Assembly: GCA_016744575.1 (NCBI GenBank)
Contig: JADGEC010000004.1
Span: forward strand, 1-64,000
Direction of reading: 5' to 3'
Source: Sulfurimonadaceae bacterium
Lineage (GTDB): Bacteria > Campylobacterota > Campylobacteria > Campylobacterales > Sulfurimonadaceae
DNA: 64,000 bases
Shown: positions 18,145-25,805 of the stretch, piece by piece
Layout: each line of letters begins with the position of its first letter
Numbering within the stretch: position 1 is the stretch's first letter
Position numbers and translations under genes: made by a program
The notes under the pieces: model-generated
Told to the model about the DNA's origin: nothing
The model's database searches: none
What the model saw: the letters and a program-made list of their open reading frames with translations, nothing else

Positions 18145-18651
18145 TCATTTTCTCTTTTTGCCGACCGACTTTTTAAGACGACCTTGTTTAAGGCTCTTCT
18201 TTTTAGGTCTGGATCTTTTAACGCATTTTTTGACCACCTTCTTTATGGCCGCTTTCATATCCTTCTTTCTGAGACTCTTTTTTAGCATTCTCTTGGCTAC
18301 AAGCTTCTTTTTTTGGTTCTTCTTGAGAGCAGATCTTTTTACTTTCTTGATGACACTTCTCTTCTTGCCTTTCTTAGCTATCGCTGCTGCTTTCAACTTT
18401 TTCTTTACTGTTGTTATTTTTTTCACCAAGGGCTTTTTCTTGACTGCTTTAGTATCTTTGACTTTTTTCTTTACAGGGTCCTTCTTGCCAGTCTCAGTAG
18501 GTGCTGCCCTCGCTTGTTCATCATCGACCAGGATCACCCACTTGTTCTTCTCTTTGACAGCAGCGAGTGTTCCCGCTTTTATCATCTTGTAGACTACGTT
18601 CCTGCTATCCCCACTGACAGCTATATAGTCCGTTACACTCATCTTGCTCAT
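18145..18651 (-). CDS. HTH protein with histone-H1-like lysine-rich tail
   Basis: A 168-residue protein in two parts. Residues 1-45 resemble an excisionase/MerR-type helix-turn-helix (MSVTDYIAVSGDSRNVVYKM then IKAGTLAAVKEKNKWVILVD). From about residue 55 to the end the chain is dominated by Lys, Arg, Ala and Val with almost no acidic or aromatic residues, like eukaryotic histone H1 or bacterial H1-like proteins. ATG 18651 is used because AAAGGAGA precedes it and it overlaps the stop of the upstream gene (ATGA). It is likely a nucleoid-associated protein. Placement at the end of the NosL operon is unexpected. Confidence 0.75.
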   Translation of the reverse strand: MSKMSVTDYIAVSGDSRNVVYKMIKAGTLAAVKEKNKWVILVDDEQARAAPTETGKKDPVKKKVKDTKAVKKKPLVKKITTVKKKLKAAAIAKKGKKRSVIKKVKRSALKKNQKKKLVAKRMLKKSLRKKDMKAAIKKVVKKCVKRSRPKKKSLKQGRLKKSVGKKRK

Positions 18652-19379
18652 TCGATCTCCTTTAAAGGTTCTGTATGACAATCGAGTATCGTCTTATCCG
18701 GATTGGCTATGTACTCATAACCGTTGTAAAAAGTATAACCTCCGTAGATTATGACTGCGATAGAAGCCAACTTGATCATCATACCTCTTAGACTGCTCTG
18801 CTTAAAGAGCCCGACAAAGAAGCCCAGACTGAAAAGTGCCGGGATCGTCGCCAGTCCAAAGACCAGCATCACGACACCACCCCAGAGTGGACTTGCCGTA
18901 CTCGCTGCCGTGATGGCAAAGAAGTAGACAAAACCACATGGCAGCAGTCCATTCAATAGACCCAGCAAATAAAAGCTCAACAGTGTCTGGTTACTTATAA
19001 GGGTCTTGAAGCTCCGTCTGTACCATCCGCTCGTAGAGATGGTGTGCTCCACAAGTGTCAGAAACTTTACCTTACCCAGAAGTGAGAGACCCGTCAATAT
19101 CATCACCACACCCGCAATGATCAACAGCGTACCGTTCGCATTGTTGCTAAAGGTCGCGACACCACCAAGATAACCGAACATCACACCCAATGTCACATAG
19201 GTCGTGATCCGACCAGCTGAGTACAAGAGGTGCGAAAGTGCCTGTTTACTCCGCTCCCATCCCCTATCTACTTTCGTACTAGAATAGGCGATGACGATGC
19301 CGCCGCACATGCCCACACAGTGGCCGAAAGAGCCAAGAAAAGCGATAGTCATGATAGAGAGTATATCAATGGTCTCCAA
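18648..19379 (-). CDS. SafE/UreH-type six-TM membrane protein
   Basis: A 243-residue polytopic protein of the sulfite exporter TauE/SafE-like (DsbD_2/UreH-type) family, with six or so hydrophobic segments. The N-terminal GHCVGMCGG motif, with conserved His and Cys, is characteristic of members found beside copper ATPases and cytochrome oxidase assembly genes. The second half has NGLLPCGFVYFFAI, a second conserved Cys. It overlaps the upstream NosL gene by 14 bp. Transport or delivery of copper, or thiol transfer across the membrane, is a reasonable inference. Confidence 0.85.
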   Translation of the reverse strand: METIDILSIMTIAFLGSFGHCVGMCGGIVIAYSSTKVDRGWERSKQALSHLLYSAGRITTYVTLGVMFGYLGGVATFSNNANGTLLIIAGVVMILTGLSLLGKVKFLTLVEHTISTSGWYRRSFKTLISNQTLLSFYLLGLLNGLLPCGFVYFFAITAASTASPLWGGVVMLVFGLATIPALFSLGFFVGLFKQSSLRGMMIKLASIAVIIYGGYTFYNGYEYIANPDKTILDCHTEPLKEIE

Positions 19380-19872
19380 GAAGCTCTTTCCTTATGTAGG
19401 GATCGGTCATGTTCTCACCACGCAGCATCTTCAAGCGCATCGTCGCAAAATCTATATAACTCTCTTTTTTCTCGGTATAAGCACCAAAACCATAAAACAT
19501 CGGCGTACTATCACTTAGCGCGTACCAGGCACTTCGTGCATCGATATACTCTTTTTTGTCTTTGGCATAGACCCAGATCTTTGCCTTGTCTATAAATGGT
19601 TTGTTCTCTATCCAGGTCGCCATGCAGCCGACATCATCAAAGAACCATGTCTTACCATCAGGAGCGACCACTTGGCAGCTATCTTCGATCTTCTCGATGG
19701 GCATACCACACTGTGTGTCCTGGTAGTGTCCAAACTTTATCTCGATGGGAACTTTTTGTAGATTACCCTCATAGACAGTCAGCATCTGCTGCTCTTTTGC
19801 ACGACTTAAAAAGACGAAGACGATCACCCCTATCAAGGCAAATATGACTAAGACCGGTATCAGCTTTTTCAC
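19366..19872 (-). CDS. NosL-type periplasmic protein (single domain)
   Basis: A 168-residue protein with an N-terminal signal anchor (LIPVLVIFALIGVIVFVFLS) and one NosL-like domain: DTQCGMPIEKIEDSCQVV followed by WFFDDVGCMATWIE. NosL proteins bind Cu(I) and assist assembly of copper sites such as that in nitrous oxide reductase. The conserved CGMP and GC motifs are intact. It is not a lipoprotein by its N-terminus, unlike classical NosL. It overlaps the membrane protein gene upstream by 4 bp and the SafE-like gene downstream by 14 bp. Confidence 0.8.
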   Translation of the reverse strand: MKKLIPVLVIFALIGVIVFVFLSRAKEQQMLTVYEGNLQKVPIEIKFGHYQDTQCGMPIEKIEDSCQVVAPDGKTWFFDDVGCMATWIENKPFIDKAKIWVYAKDKKEYIDARSAWYALSDSTPMFYGFGAYTEKKESYIDFATMRLKMLRGENMTDPYIRKELLGDH

Positions 19873-20828
19873 AAGAACACTCCATTTCTTATATAGAACA
19901 CCACTACATACAAACTACACAATAATACAAAGATCGTATTAAACCAAACACTGTATCGGTAGGTGAAATGCACCTCTTTTTGCATGATAGTCTTCAAGAC
20001 AGCTCCGGCAGTACCAAAAAAAGTTCCCAGAAAAAGTGTTCCCCAAATAAGATAACCCACATAGAAATACTCCTTTTGTAACATACAAAAAGGGCATTTA
20101 TGGGTTGGAAGCTCATAGACATAGGTCCCGAAGAAGTAGACGACCGCATAGTATGAGACATACAGAAAAAGTACGTTACTTAGCAGACTAATTAAAGCGT
20201 ATCTGTACAATGCGGTGATCACTGCCAGTCCATAGAGTAGATAGAAGAGTACTAAAAGACGCGTCACATCAAGATCAAAAGGGAGTTCACTGCCTCCTAC
20301 CGCACCATAGATAGTCGAGCAGCATGCAACAGGGCTAAGTATCGATATATTTGCCAGATAGAGCACATCCAGGATCGATTCGATGACGACAAAAAGAAAG
20401 ATGATGGTAAAGAACCAAAACTTTGCTTTAAAATAGGGGTACTCCTTCGCACGTAGGTCCTCATCATTGAGTATCAGCCAGACCCCAGTCAGGAACAAGA
20501 TCACCACTTTGAGGCTCATCAATAGCGGACCATACTCATTAGCAGTGATCACCCCAGCACCACACATAGCACCAGGTACGATAGCCGAGAGCTTGTCGAT
20601 AGTAAAGCTGAAAAAAGGGAGCTGTAGGACCTTAAAGCCCAAGGTGAACAAGATGATAAGTACGACCAGATAGGCACGTTTCTCCAGCTTATACTGCAAA
20701 GAGGATGTCGAACCAAAGTCCCATCGCCGTAATATGCCAAGAGTATTGACAAAAGCGATGGACATCAAAAGTAGCAGTACCGCCTCGATAAAAAGAAATA
20801 CTACCACTTCATTAGAGAGGAATATCAT
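19869..20828 (-). CDS. polytopic membrane protein with CPFC motif
   Basis: A 319-residue protein with about eight hydrophobic segments. I do not recognise a named family. Cysteines stand out: PGAMCGAG, SPVACCSTIYG and especially HKCPFCMLQKE, which resembles thiol-redox or metal-transfer motifs (compare the CPxC loops of DsbB- or VKOR-type proteins, though overall similarity is not evident). It sits inside the operon between the ABC ATPase (1-bp overlap) and NosL (4-bp overlap), so a role in metal or disulfide handling for the same system is likely. Confidence 0.7.
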   Translation of the reverse strand: MIFLSNEVVVFLFIEAVLLLLMSIAFVNTLGILRRWDFGSTSSLQYKLEKRAYLVVLIILFTLGFKVLQLPFFSFTIDKLSAIVPGAMCGAGVITANEYGPLLMSLKVVILFLTGVWLILNDEDLRAKEYPYFKAKFWFFTIIFLFVVIESILDVLYLANISILSPVACCSTIYGAVGGSELPFDLDVTRLLVLFYLLYGLAVITALYRYALISLLSNVLFLYVSYYAVVYFFGTYVYELPTHKCPFCMLQKEYFYVGYLIWGTLFLGTFFGTAGAVLKTIMQKEVHFTYRYSVWFNTIFVLLCSLYVVVFYIRNGVFL

Positions 20829-21511
20829 CAGCCTACTATCTTCCCGTTCTCGATGTTCACCATCGCGTCAGTGATATCAAGCTGCTCAAAAAGCGGATCA
20901 TGTGTTGCCACCAATATGGTCTTACCAAGAGCTTTCAAGGTCTTTAAAGTCTCTATGAACTTGAGAGCATTATCACGGTCGAGATTGGCTGTTGGTTCAT
21001 CACAAAGAATGATCTTCGGTTCGTTTACCAATGCCCGGGCAATAGCACATCGCTGTTTCTCTCCACCAGAGAGGTCCTTCACGCGTTGAGTCCGTTTATG
21101 AGAGATATGGGCCAGCTCCATCGCGATCGCTGCTTTTTTGTCGATCTCTTTTTGTGAAAGACCCGTATGCACCAGAGGCAGAGCGACATTGTCATGGACA
21201 TCGAGTTCATCAAAAAGATCGAACGACTGAAAGATAAAGCCTATGGTCGTAGCTCTAAACATCGAGGAGTGTAGATCTGGTAATTTGGCGATGTTTTGAC
21301 CATCGACCTCCACGCTGCCACTCGTAGGCTTACTTAATGCACCGATAATAGCCAGAAGCGTTGACTTTCCGCTGCCACTGACACCTTTAAGGATAATAAG
21401 CTCACCTGCTTTGACACTCAACTCTATATCACTCAGCGCGTAAAAAGCGTTATCTGCTTTCTCATTGTATACCTTGTTCAACTCTTTGACTTTGATGATG
21501 TTTTGACTCAT
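20828..21511 (-). CDS. ABC transporter ATP-binding protein (LolD/MacB type)
   Basis: A 227-residue ATPase. Walker A is GVSGSGKST, the signature is LSGGEKQRCAIARALVNEPK, Walker B ends ILCDEPTANLD, and the H-loop is VATHD. The sequence is of the LolD/MacB class, which pairs with FtsX-type permeases that use ATP to drive periplasmic conformational change rather than classic substrate transport. Its partner is the gene directly upstream, overlapped by 4 bp. Confidence 0.93.
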   Translation of the reverse strand: MSQNIIKVKELNKVYNEKADNAFYALSDIELSVKAGELIILKGVSGSGKSTLLAIIGALSKPTSGSVEVDGQNIAKLPDLHSSMFRATTIGFIFQSFDLFDELDVHDNVALPLVHTGLSQKEIDKKAAIAMELAHISHKRTQRVKDLSGGEKQRCAIARALVNEPKIILCDEPTANLDRDNALKFIETLKTLKALGKTILVATHDPLFEQLDITDAMVNIENGKIVG

Positions 21512-22686
21512 TTCATCGCCTCCACAGGGTCGACGACTGCGATCTTCCAGACCGGGACAAGGACTGCTGCTATGAATGGCACTATAAAAAAGAGAAACAA
21601 CATACTAAACATACCAAGGTCGATACTTCTTCCCAGCTGCAGATCACCAGGAAGGTTTCCATGACCGAAAAAGAGCGCGCCCAGCAGTGGTGCATCGAAG
21701 AAGAAGACATAGATATAGGCGATGAGCAGACCCAGTCCAAAAGCGAACAGTGCCACAAAAAGACTCTCCATCACTTTGAGCTTGATGACATCTTTGATAC
21801 TCCAGCCGACAGCGCGCAGTATCCCTATCTCTCTTCTGTCTGTACTACTGATCATCGAATAACGCTGATAGAGAATAAGTACGAACGTCACAAGGACTAT
21901 TATATAGAGCAATAAGAAAAGCCCACCTTTATAGTTAAAGAGATTTTTGTATGCTTTTGCGATCTCATCTCTCTGGATCACCCGAATATCGTAGTGCTGC
22001 AAGATCAGTTTGACCATCACATTATCGCGTTCGAGTTCATTTGGCACGGTAAGGATGATATCGGTAGACATCTCCTCATCGATACCCAATATCCTCTTCG
22101 CCAGATCGATCTCCATGATGACCATATCATTACTGACAATATTGCTCTCAGGAGGAAAGCTATCAAAGATGGCAACTCTCTCCCGGCCTCCATGAGGCGG
22201 TCGAAAGTCATAATGTTCTAAGTAGCGGTACTGCTCTAAAAAAGTCTTGACCCCACTTCCAATGATCATACTGTCCTGGCTCAGGAACGCTTTGACATCA
22301 AGACCTTTGAGCAGTCTTTCCAGAGCTTCTGTCGCCTGAGTGTCAAAGGGGTCGATACCGACAATAGTGAAGTAGTAACCGTTAGGCTCGTAGAAGTAAC
22401 GACCGAAGACTCTAGGCAGAGCACTCTTCACACCACGGATCTCACCAAAACCATCAGCCCACTCCATAGGAGTATCTACCGCTTTTCCTGAACGTATCTT
22501 CTGCACGATAAGGTCCGGTTGCGCTGAGAGTGTCGACGTTATCTCTTTTTGCAGCGCATTTGAGAGCAGCATGACAGAACTAAACAGTGTCACGATAAGC
22601 GTCGAGATGATAAAGATAGCACTGTGTTTGACACGATGCCGATAGATCAGAAGGAAAAGAAAGTTGACAAAAGCGTTATTGGGCAT
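21508..22686 (-). CDS. FtsX/MacB-type ABC permease
   Basis: A 392-residue permease. An N-terminal transmembrane helix (FIISTLIVTLFSSVMLLSNA) is followed by a large periplasmic domain (about residues 45-260) and three C-terminal helices, the second of which carries the class-typical REIGILRAVGWSIKDVIKLK loop after the first. The start is ATG 22686, inside the end of the small upstream gene (11-bp overlap), implying translational coupling; the frame extends to 22755 but without support. Together with the ATPase it forms an FtsX-type mechanotransmission complex, probably acting on the NosL proteins. Confidence 0.88.
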   Translation of the reverse strand: MPNNAFVNFLFLLIYRHRVKHSAIFIISTLIVTLFSSVMLLSNALQKEITSTLSAQPDLIVQKIRSGKAVDTPMEWADGFGEIRGVKSALPRVFGRYFYEPNGYYFTIVGIDPFDTQATEALERLLKGLDVKAFLSQDSMIIGSGVKTFLEQYRYLEHYDFRPPHGGRERVAIFDSFPPESNIVSNDMVIMEIDLAKRILGIDEEMSTDIILTVPNELERDNVMVKLILQHYDIRVIQRDEIAKAYKNLFNYKGGLFLLLYIIVLVTFVLILYQRYSMISSTDRREIGILRAVGWSIKDVIKLKVMESLFVALFAFGLGLLIAYIYVFFFDAPLLGALFFGHGNLPGDLQLGRSIDLGMFSMLFLFFIVPFIAAVLVPVWKIAVVDPVEAMK

Positions 22687-22930
22687 AGACAAAGTCCATA
22701 TAGTTGATAGTAGGCATATCAGGATAGAGTGTGCTTGAGAAGTCTTGGTAAGCACGTATTCTCGGTTCGAAATAGTGTACTGAGAGTGCAGGACCCGGGA
22801 TTTTAGTGACTGCTGAGAAGTCTGCTACATCGGTACTATATCTATATGACAAGGCATCGACCACTATGGTGATGATGCCAAGACCTAGTAGAAGAGATGC
22901 TATGATAAAAGATCTGCTTGATCTGGATAT
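22676..22930 (-). CDS. 84-aa signal-anchored protein, apparent ATA start
   Basis: Between the double-NosL gene and the permease gene lies an open frame encoding a clean N-terminal signal anchor (SRSSRSFIIASLLLGLGIIT) followed by about 60 periplasmic residues ending in MDFVYAQ. No ATG, GTG or TTG occurs before the hydrophobic stretch. An ATA at 22930 lies 7 nt after AAAGG, the expected position of a start codon. The first standard codon (GTG 22864) would delete the membrane segment. Overlaps with its neighbours in the operon support it being real. The function is unknown. Confidence 0.55.
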   Translation of the reverse strand: MSRSSRSFIIASLLLGLGIITIVVDALSYRYSTDVADFSAVTKIPGPALSVHYFEPRIRAYQDFSSTLYPDMPTINYMDFVYAQ

Positions 22931-22944
22931 AGCCGTACCTTTCT

Positions 22945-24039
22945 CTACTTGTCCAAGCTCTTGACAAGCTCGGTAGTGATCGCGTCAAAGGTAAGTACTT
23001 CTTTACCTGCGTGATCAGCTTTGAACGCCATGGCATCTTTCTCACTCTTAAATGGGACCAGTTCATTACCCATCGGACCATAGACATTTGAACCTACGAC
23101 ATACCAGGCTGCTTTTGCATCAATAGCGTCCAGTGTATAGTAGTCAGAGACATAAAGCCTTGTTATCATCGCCTGTGTAGCTTCCTTATGGTAAGAACCT
23201 GGTGAGAAATAGAACTTCATCATATCTTTCGCACCGTCAAAATAATGGGTATATCCATCAATATTGACCTGAGCAGTCCATTTTGGATATTTGTGTACGA
23301 ACATACCACAGACCGGGCACTTTGCGCCTTCTGGTGCTTTGATCGATTTAGCGACTGCTTTCACTCCTGCATCTTTTTGTGCCAGATAGATCGCGATAGC
23401 CTGATACTGCTTATCTTTGAGTGTCCCACAAATACCGCTATCAGCGACGTAGGTCTTAGCTTCTGCGATGGATGCAAAAGCAGGTAGGTCATCCTGCTTA
23501 CACATCTTTGTATACATCATCTTCCCTTTTCCAGCTGCCATGCCTCTTTTCTTGTTGATCATGACATTGTCCGGGGCGATATCATCCGCTGCCAGCTGGA
23601 CCGCTTCAGCAAAGCCCATCACCTTGCCGCCGTTTGCTTTGGCAAAAGTCTCTGCCTCAGGCTTTGTAGCAAATGCATATTTACTGTTCATCGTCATCGT
23701 ACCAGGCTTGCTGCTGCCTACGACATAAAAAGCAGTAAATGCCGGGATGAACTTTAGGGTGTTGGTATCAACGACTTTTGTATCAGGCGTGATCTCATCA
23801 TTGGCTTCAGCCAGACAGTGGATCGAACAGTATTGATGTGTAGAACCGTCTTTTTGTGCCATAGCATGAGAGGTCTTATAGAACTTCTGCAGGTTCATCC
23901 CACAATTAGGACAGTAAAGCTTCCCCTTACCACTTTGCAGTAACTCGGCTTTCTCCTGTGTCACACTTTGGAACATCTCTGCTTCTGCAAGCCCTGTCAA
24001 CATCACTATCATCACCACTATGTTCAAAATTCGCTTCAT
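22945..24039 (-). CDS. double-domain NosL-type periplasmic protein
   Basis: A 364-residue exported protein (signal MKRILNIVVMIVMLTGLAEA). Two NosL-like modules are visible. The first has YCPNCGMNLQKFYKTSHAMA with QYCSIHC (about residues 42-80); the second has AKCPVCGMFVHKYPKWTAQV with THYFDGAKDMMKFYF (about 240-290). Each has the CPxCGM copper-binding pattern. It is first in the operon, with AGGAG 5 nt before ATG 24039. NosL proteins carry Cu(I) in the periplasm. Here no nosZ is nearby, so the client may be another copper enzyme, such as a cytochrome oxidase. Confidence 0.82.
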   Translation of the reverse strand: MKRILNIVVMIVMLTGLAEAEMFQSVTQEKAELLQSGKGKLYCPNCGMNLQKFYKTSHAMAQKDGSTHQYCSIHCLAEANDEITPDTKVVDTNTLKFIPAFTAFYVVGSSKPGTMTMNSKYAFATKPEAETFAKANGGKVMGFAEAVQLAADDIAPDNVMINKKRGMAAGKGKMMYTKMCKQDDLPAFASIAEAKTYVADSGICGTLKDKQYQAIAIYLAQKDAGVKAVAKSIKAPEGAKCPVCGMFVHKYPKWTAQVNIDGYTHYFDGAKDMMKFYFSPGSYHKEATQAMITRLYVSDYYTLDAIDAKAAWYVVGSNVYGPMGNELVPFKSEKDAMAFKADHAGKEVLTFDAITTELVKSLDK

Positions 24040-24115
24040 ACTCACTCCTGATATTTATAGATCATGCTACTCATGATCCGATTCGCATTATACATACCGA
24101 TGTGTTACTTTTGTG

Positions 24116-24634
24116 TTAAGTAACGACTTGCGTCGGTAAGGTATCACAGACAGCACGTTCAAATAGATCAGCTTCAAGCTCACTACTACGAATAGCATCG
24201 AAACCTTCATAGACGGATTTACTCTCTTTATCTTCCAACGTCCCTATTGCCCATTCAAGAGCATGTGACATCTTTTCGGTGATTCTGTAACTGTTGATCT
24301 TTTGTACCTCAAGACCGTTGAGTTCGAGTATGCAGAGGTTCAATCTATCTGTATTTGGCGTCTTGTTATAGATAGGCAACATCACCTGAAAATGACGATA
24401 ACGCAGTGCCAAAAGAGGCACTCCGCTGCGTACACCAAAAGCGATGGTAAGATCGCTGTTAAAAAACTCAAGCAGCCAAAATGGCATCTGGTCTTGGATA
24501 AGGTAGATGTCTATCTCTCCCGATCCGTTCACCCAGCCAAAACAACCCTCGAACTTTCTTGGCTGTAAAGCAAGGAACTCCCTCTCATCGACACCAGCAC
24601 CAACCTGTAAAGACTCTATACTTAACACATCCAT
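24116..24634 (-). CDS. hypothetical protein, unrecognised
   Basis: A 172-residue soluble protein without signal peptide or membrane segment. I do not recognise the family. Visible features are an N-terminal beta-rich half (GCFGWVNGSGEIDIYLIQ) and a helical C-terminal half. ATG 24634 abuts AAAGGG; a GTG at 24628 would have better spacing. It lies 76 nt upstream of the NosL operon on the same strand and could be part of that transcription unit. Confidence 0.6.
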   Translation of the reverse strand: MDVLSIESLQVGAGVDEREFLALQPRKFEGCFGWVNGSGEIDIYLIQDQMPFWLLEFFNSDLTIAFGVRSGVPLLALRYRHFQVMLPIYNKTPNTDRLNLCILELNGLEVQKINSYRITEKMSHALEWAIGTLEDKESKSVYEGFDAIRSSELEADLFERAVCDTLPTQVVT

Positions 24635-24811
24635 CCCTTTATCTCAAGCTCATCATTAAGATGTTCGAGTATATCATTGTCATCTAAAAAAGAAATCTTA
24701 CACTAAAGCACATTTATCTTAATACCACATAGATGATATACCCTACGATCTTGCGATAAAAGCACCTCGACTACTATTCTCATTCGCAGCTTATCTAGAC
24801 ACAAAAGAAAC

Positions 24812-24817
24812 TATAAT
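24812..24817 (+). promoter_or_regulatory. possible -10 box for the cytochrome c peroxidase gene
   Basis: TATAAT 44 nt before the ATG, in an AT-rich gap (24635-24861). No clear operator could be identified. Confidence 0.45.
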
Positions 24818-24861
24818 ATAACTTAATTAAATAAATATAAACATTGTGCTAAAATAGTCAT

Positions 24862-25803
24862 ATGAAAATGATTCTGACCAGTTTTATATATCTTTTTATC
24901 TTCATCGTATCATCGTCACTTGCCAGTGAACCGATCACGCCTCTGCCCAAGGTATTGACAGATATCGACTGGGAAAAAGCGAGGCTGGGTAAGATACTTT
25001 TTTTTGATCCAATACTCTCTTCTGATCGTAGTGTCTCCTGTGCAAGTTGTCACGATATCCTAAATGCTGGAGGAGCTGATAAACGAGTCGTATCACTTGG
25101 CATAGCAGATATGCAAGGTAACATCCAGTCACCTACTGTACTCAACTCCCGATACAACTTCAAACAGTTCTGGAACGGTCGTGTTGACACACTACTTGAA
25201 CAGGCAAGCGGGCCCATCCATAATCCTGTAGAGATGGCACTCAATGCATCTACCGTCGAAAAACGGCTCAACAGCAATCGGGAGTATCAAAAACGTTTTT
25301 ATGCACTAGGCCATGAACAGCGCATCACCTTTGCGATGGTGCTCGCTGCGATCGTTGAGTTTGAGAAAGCACTTGTCACACCCAACAGCCCCTTTGATCA
25401 GTACCTGCGAGGAGAAAGACGTTTGGATGATACAACGATGAGAGGATACCAACACTTTAAAAAACTCGGCTGTATCACCTGCCATAACGGCAAGAACGTA
25501 GGAGGAAACTCTTTTCAAAAAATGGGCCTGATCACCCCTTATGAGCATGATGAAGGATTTCCAGACCTTTTCGCTACGACAAAGAGAGAGCTTCATAAGA
25601 ACGTCTTCAAAGTACCTACTTTACGAAATATCGAACTGACTGCACCCTATTTTCATGATGGTTCATCGGATACACTCAAAGATGCGATAGAGACGATGAG
25701 TCATCACAACCTAGGCTACTCTCATACTGATGAAGAGGTAGAGACGATCACTGCCTTTTTGCGATCGCTGACAGGTGAGACACCTGCTATCATGAAGGAG
25801 TAA
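24862..25803 (+). CDS. di-heme cytochrome c peroxidase (CcpA/MauG family)
   Basis: A 313-residue periplasmic protein with a signal peptide (MILTSFIYLFIFIVSSSLAS) and two c-type heme motifs, CASCHD at residues 60-64 and CITCHN near 210. The family reduces H2O2 to water with electrons from cytochrome c, or in MauG-type members oxidises protein residues. The conserved FFDPILSSD and TLRNIELTAPYFHDG segments are typical of bacterial CCPs. The gene is 2 nt ahead of a GGDEF-EAL gene, whose Shine-Dalgarno lies in its last codons, so the two are co-transcribed. Confidence 0.93.
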   Translation: MKMILTSFIYLFIFIVSSSLASEPITPLPKVLTDIDWEKARLGKILFFDPILSSDRSVSCASCHDILNAGGADKRVVSLGIADMQGNIQSPTVLNSRYNFKQFWNGRVDTLLEQASGPIHNPVEMALNASTVEKRLNSNREYQKRFYALGHEQRITFAMVLAAIVEFEKALVTPNSPFDQYLRGERRLDDTTMRGYQHFKKLGCITCHNGKNVGGNSFQKMGLITPYEHDEGFPDLFATTKRELHKNVFKVPTLRNIELTAPYFHDGSSDTLKDAIETMSHHNLGYSHTDEEVETITAFLRSLTGETPAIMKE

Positions 25804-25805
25804 GG

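Noticed and set aside
22842..23087. Minus-strand ORF inside the end of the double-NosL gene
   Set aside because: Its composition (runs of His, Ser, Arg) is that of a frame-shifted shadow, and it overlaps two better-supported genes.
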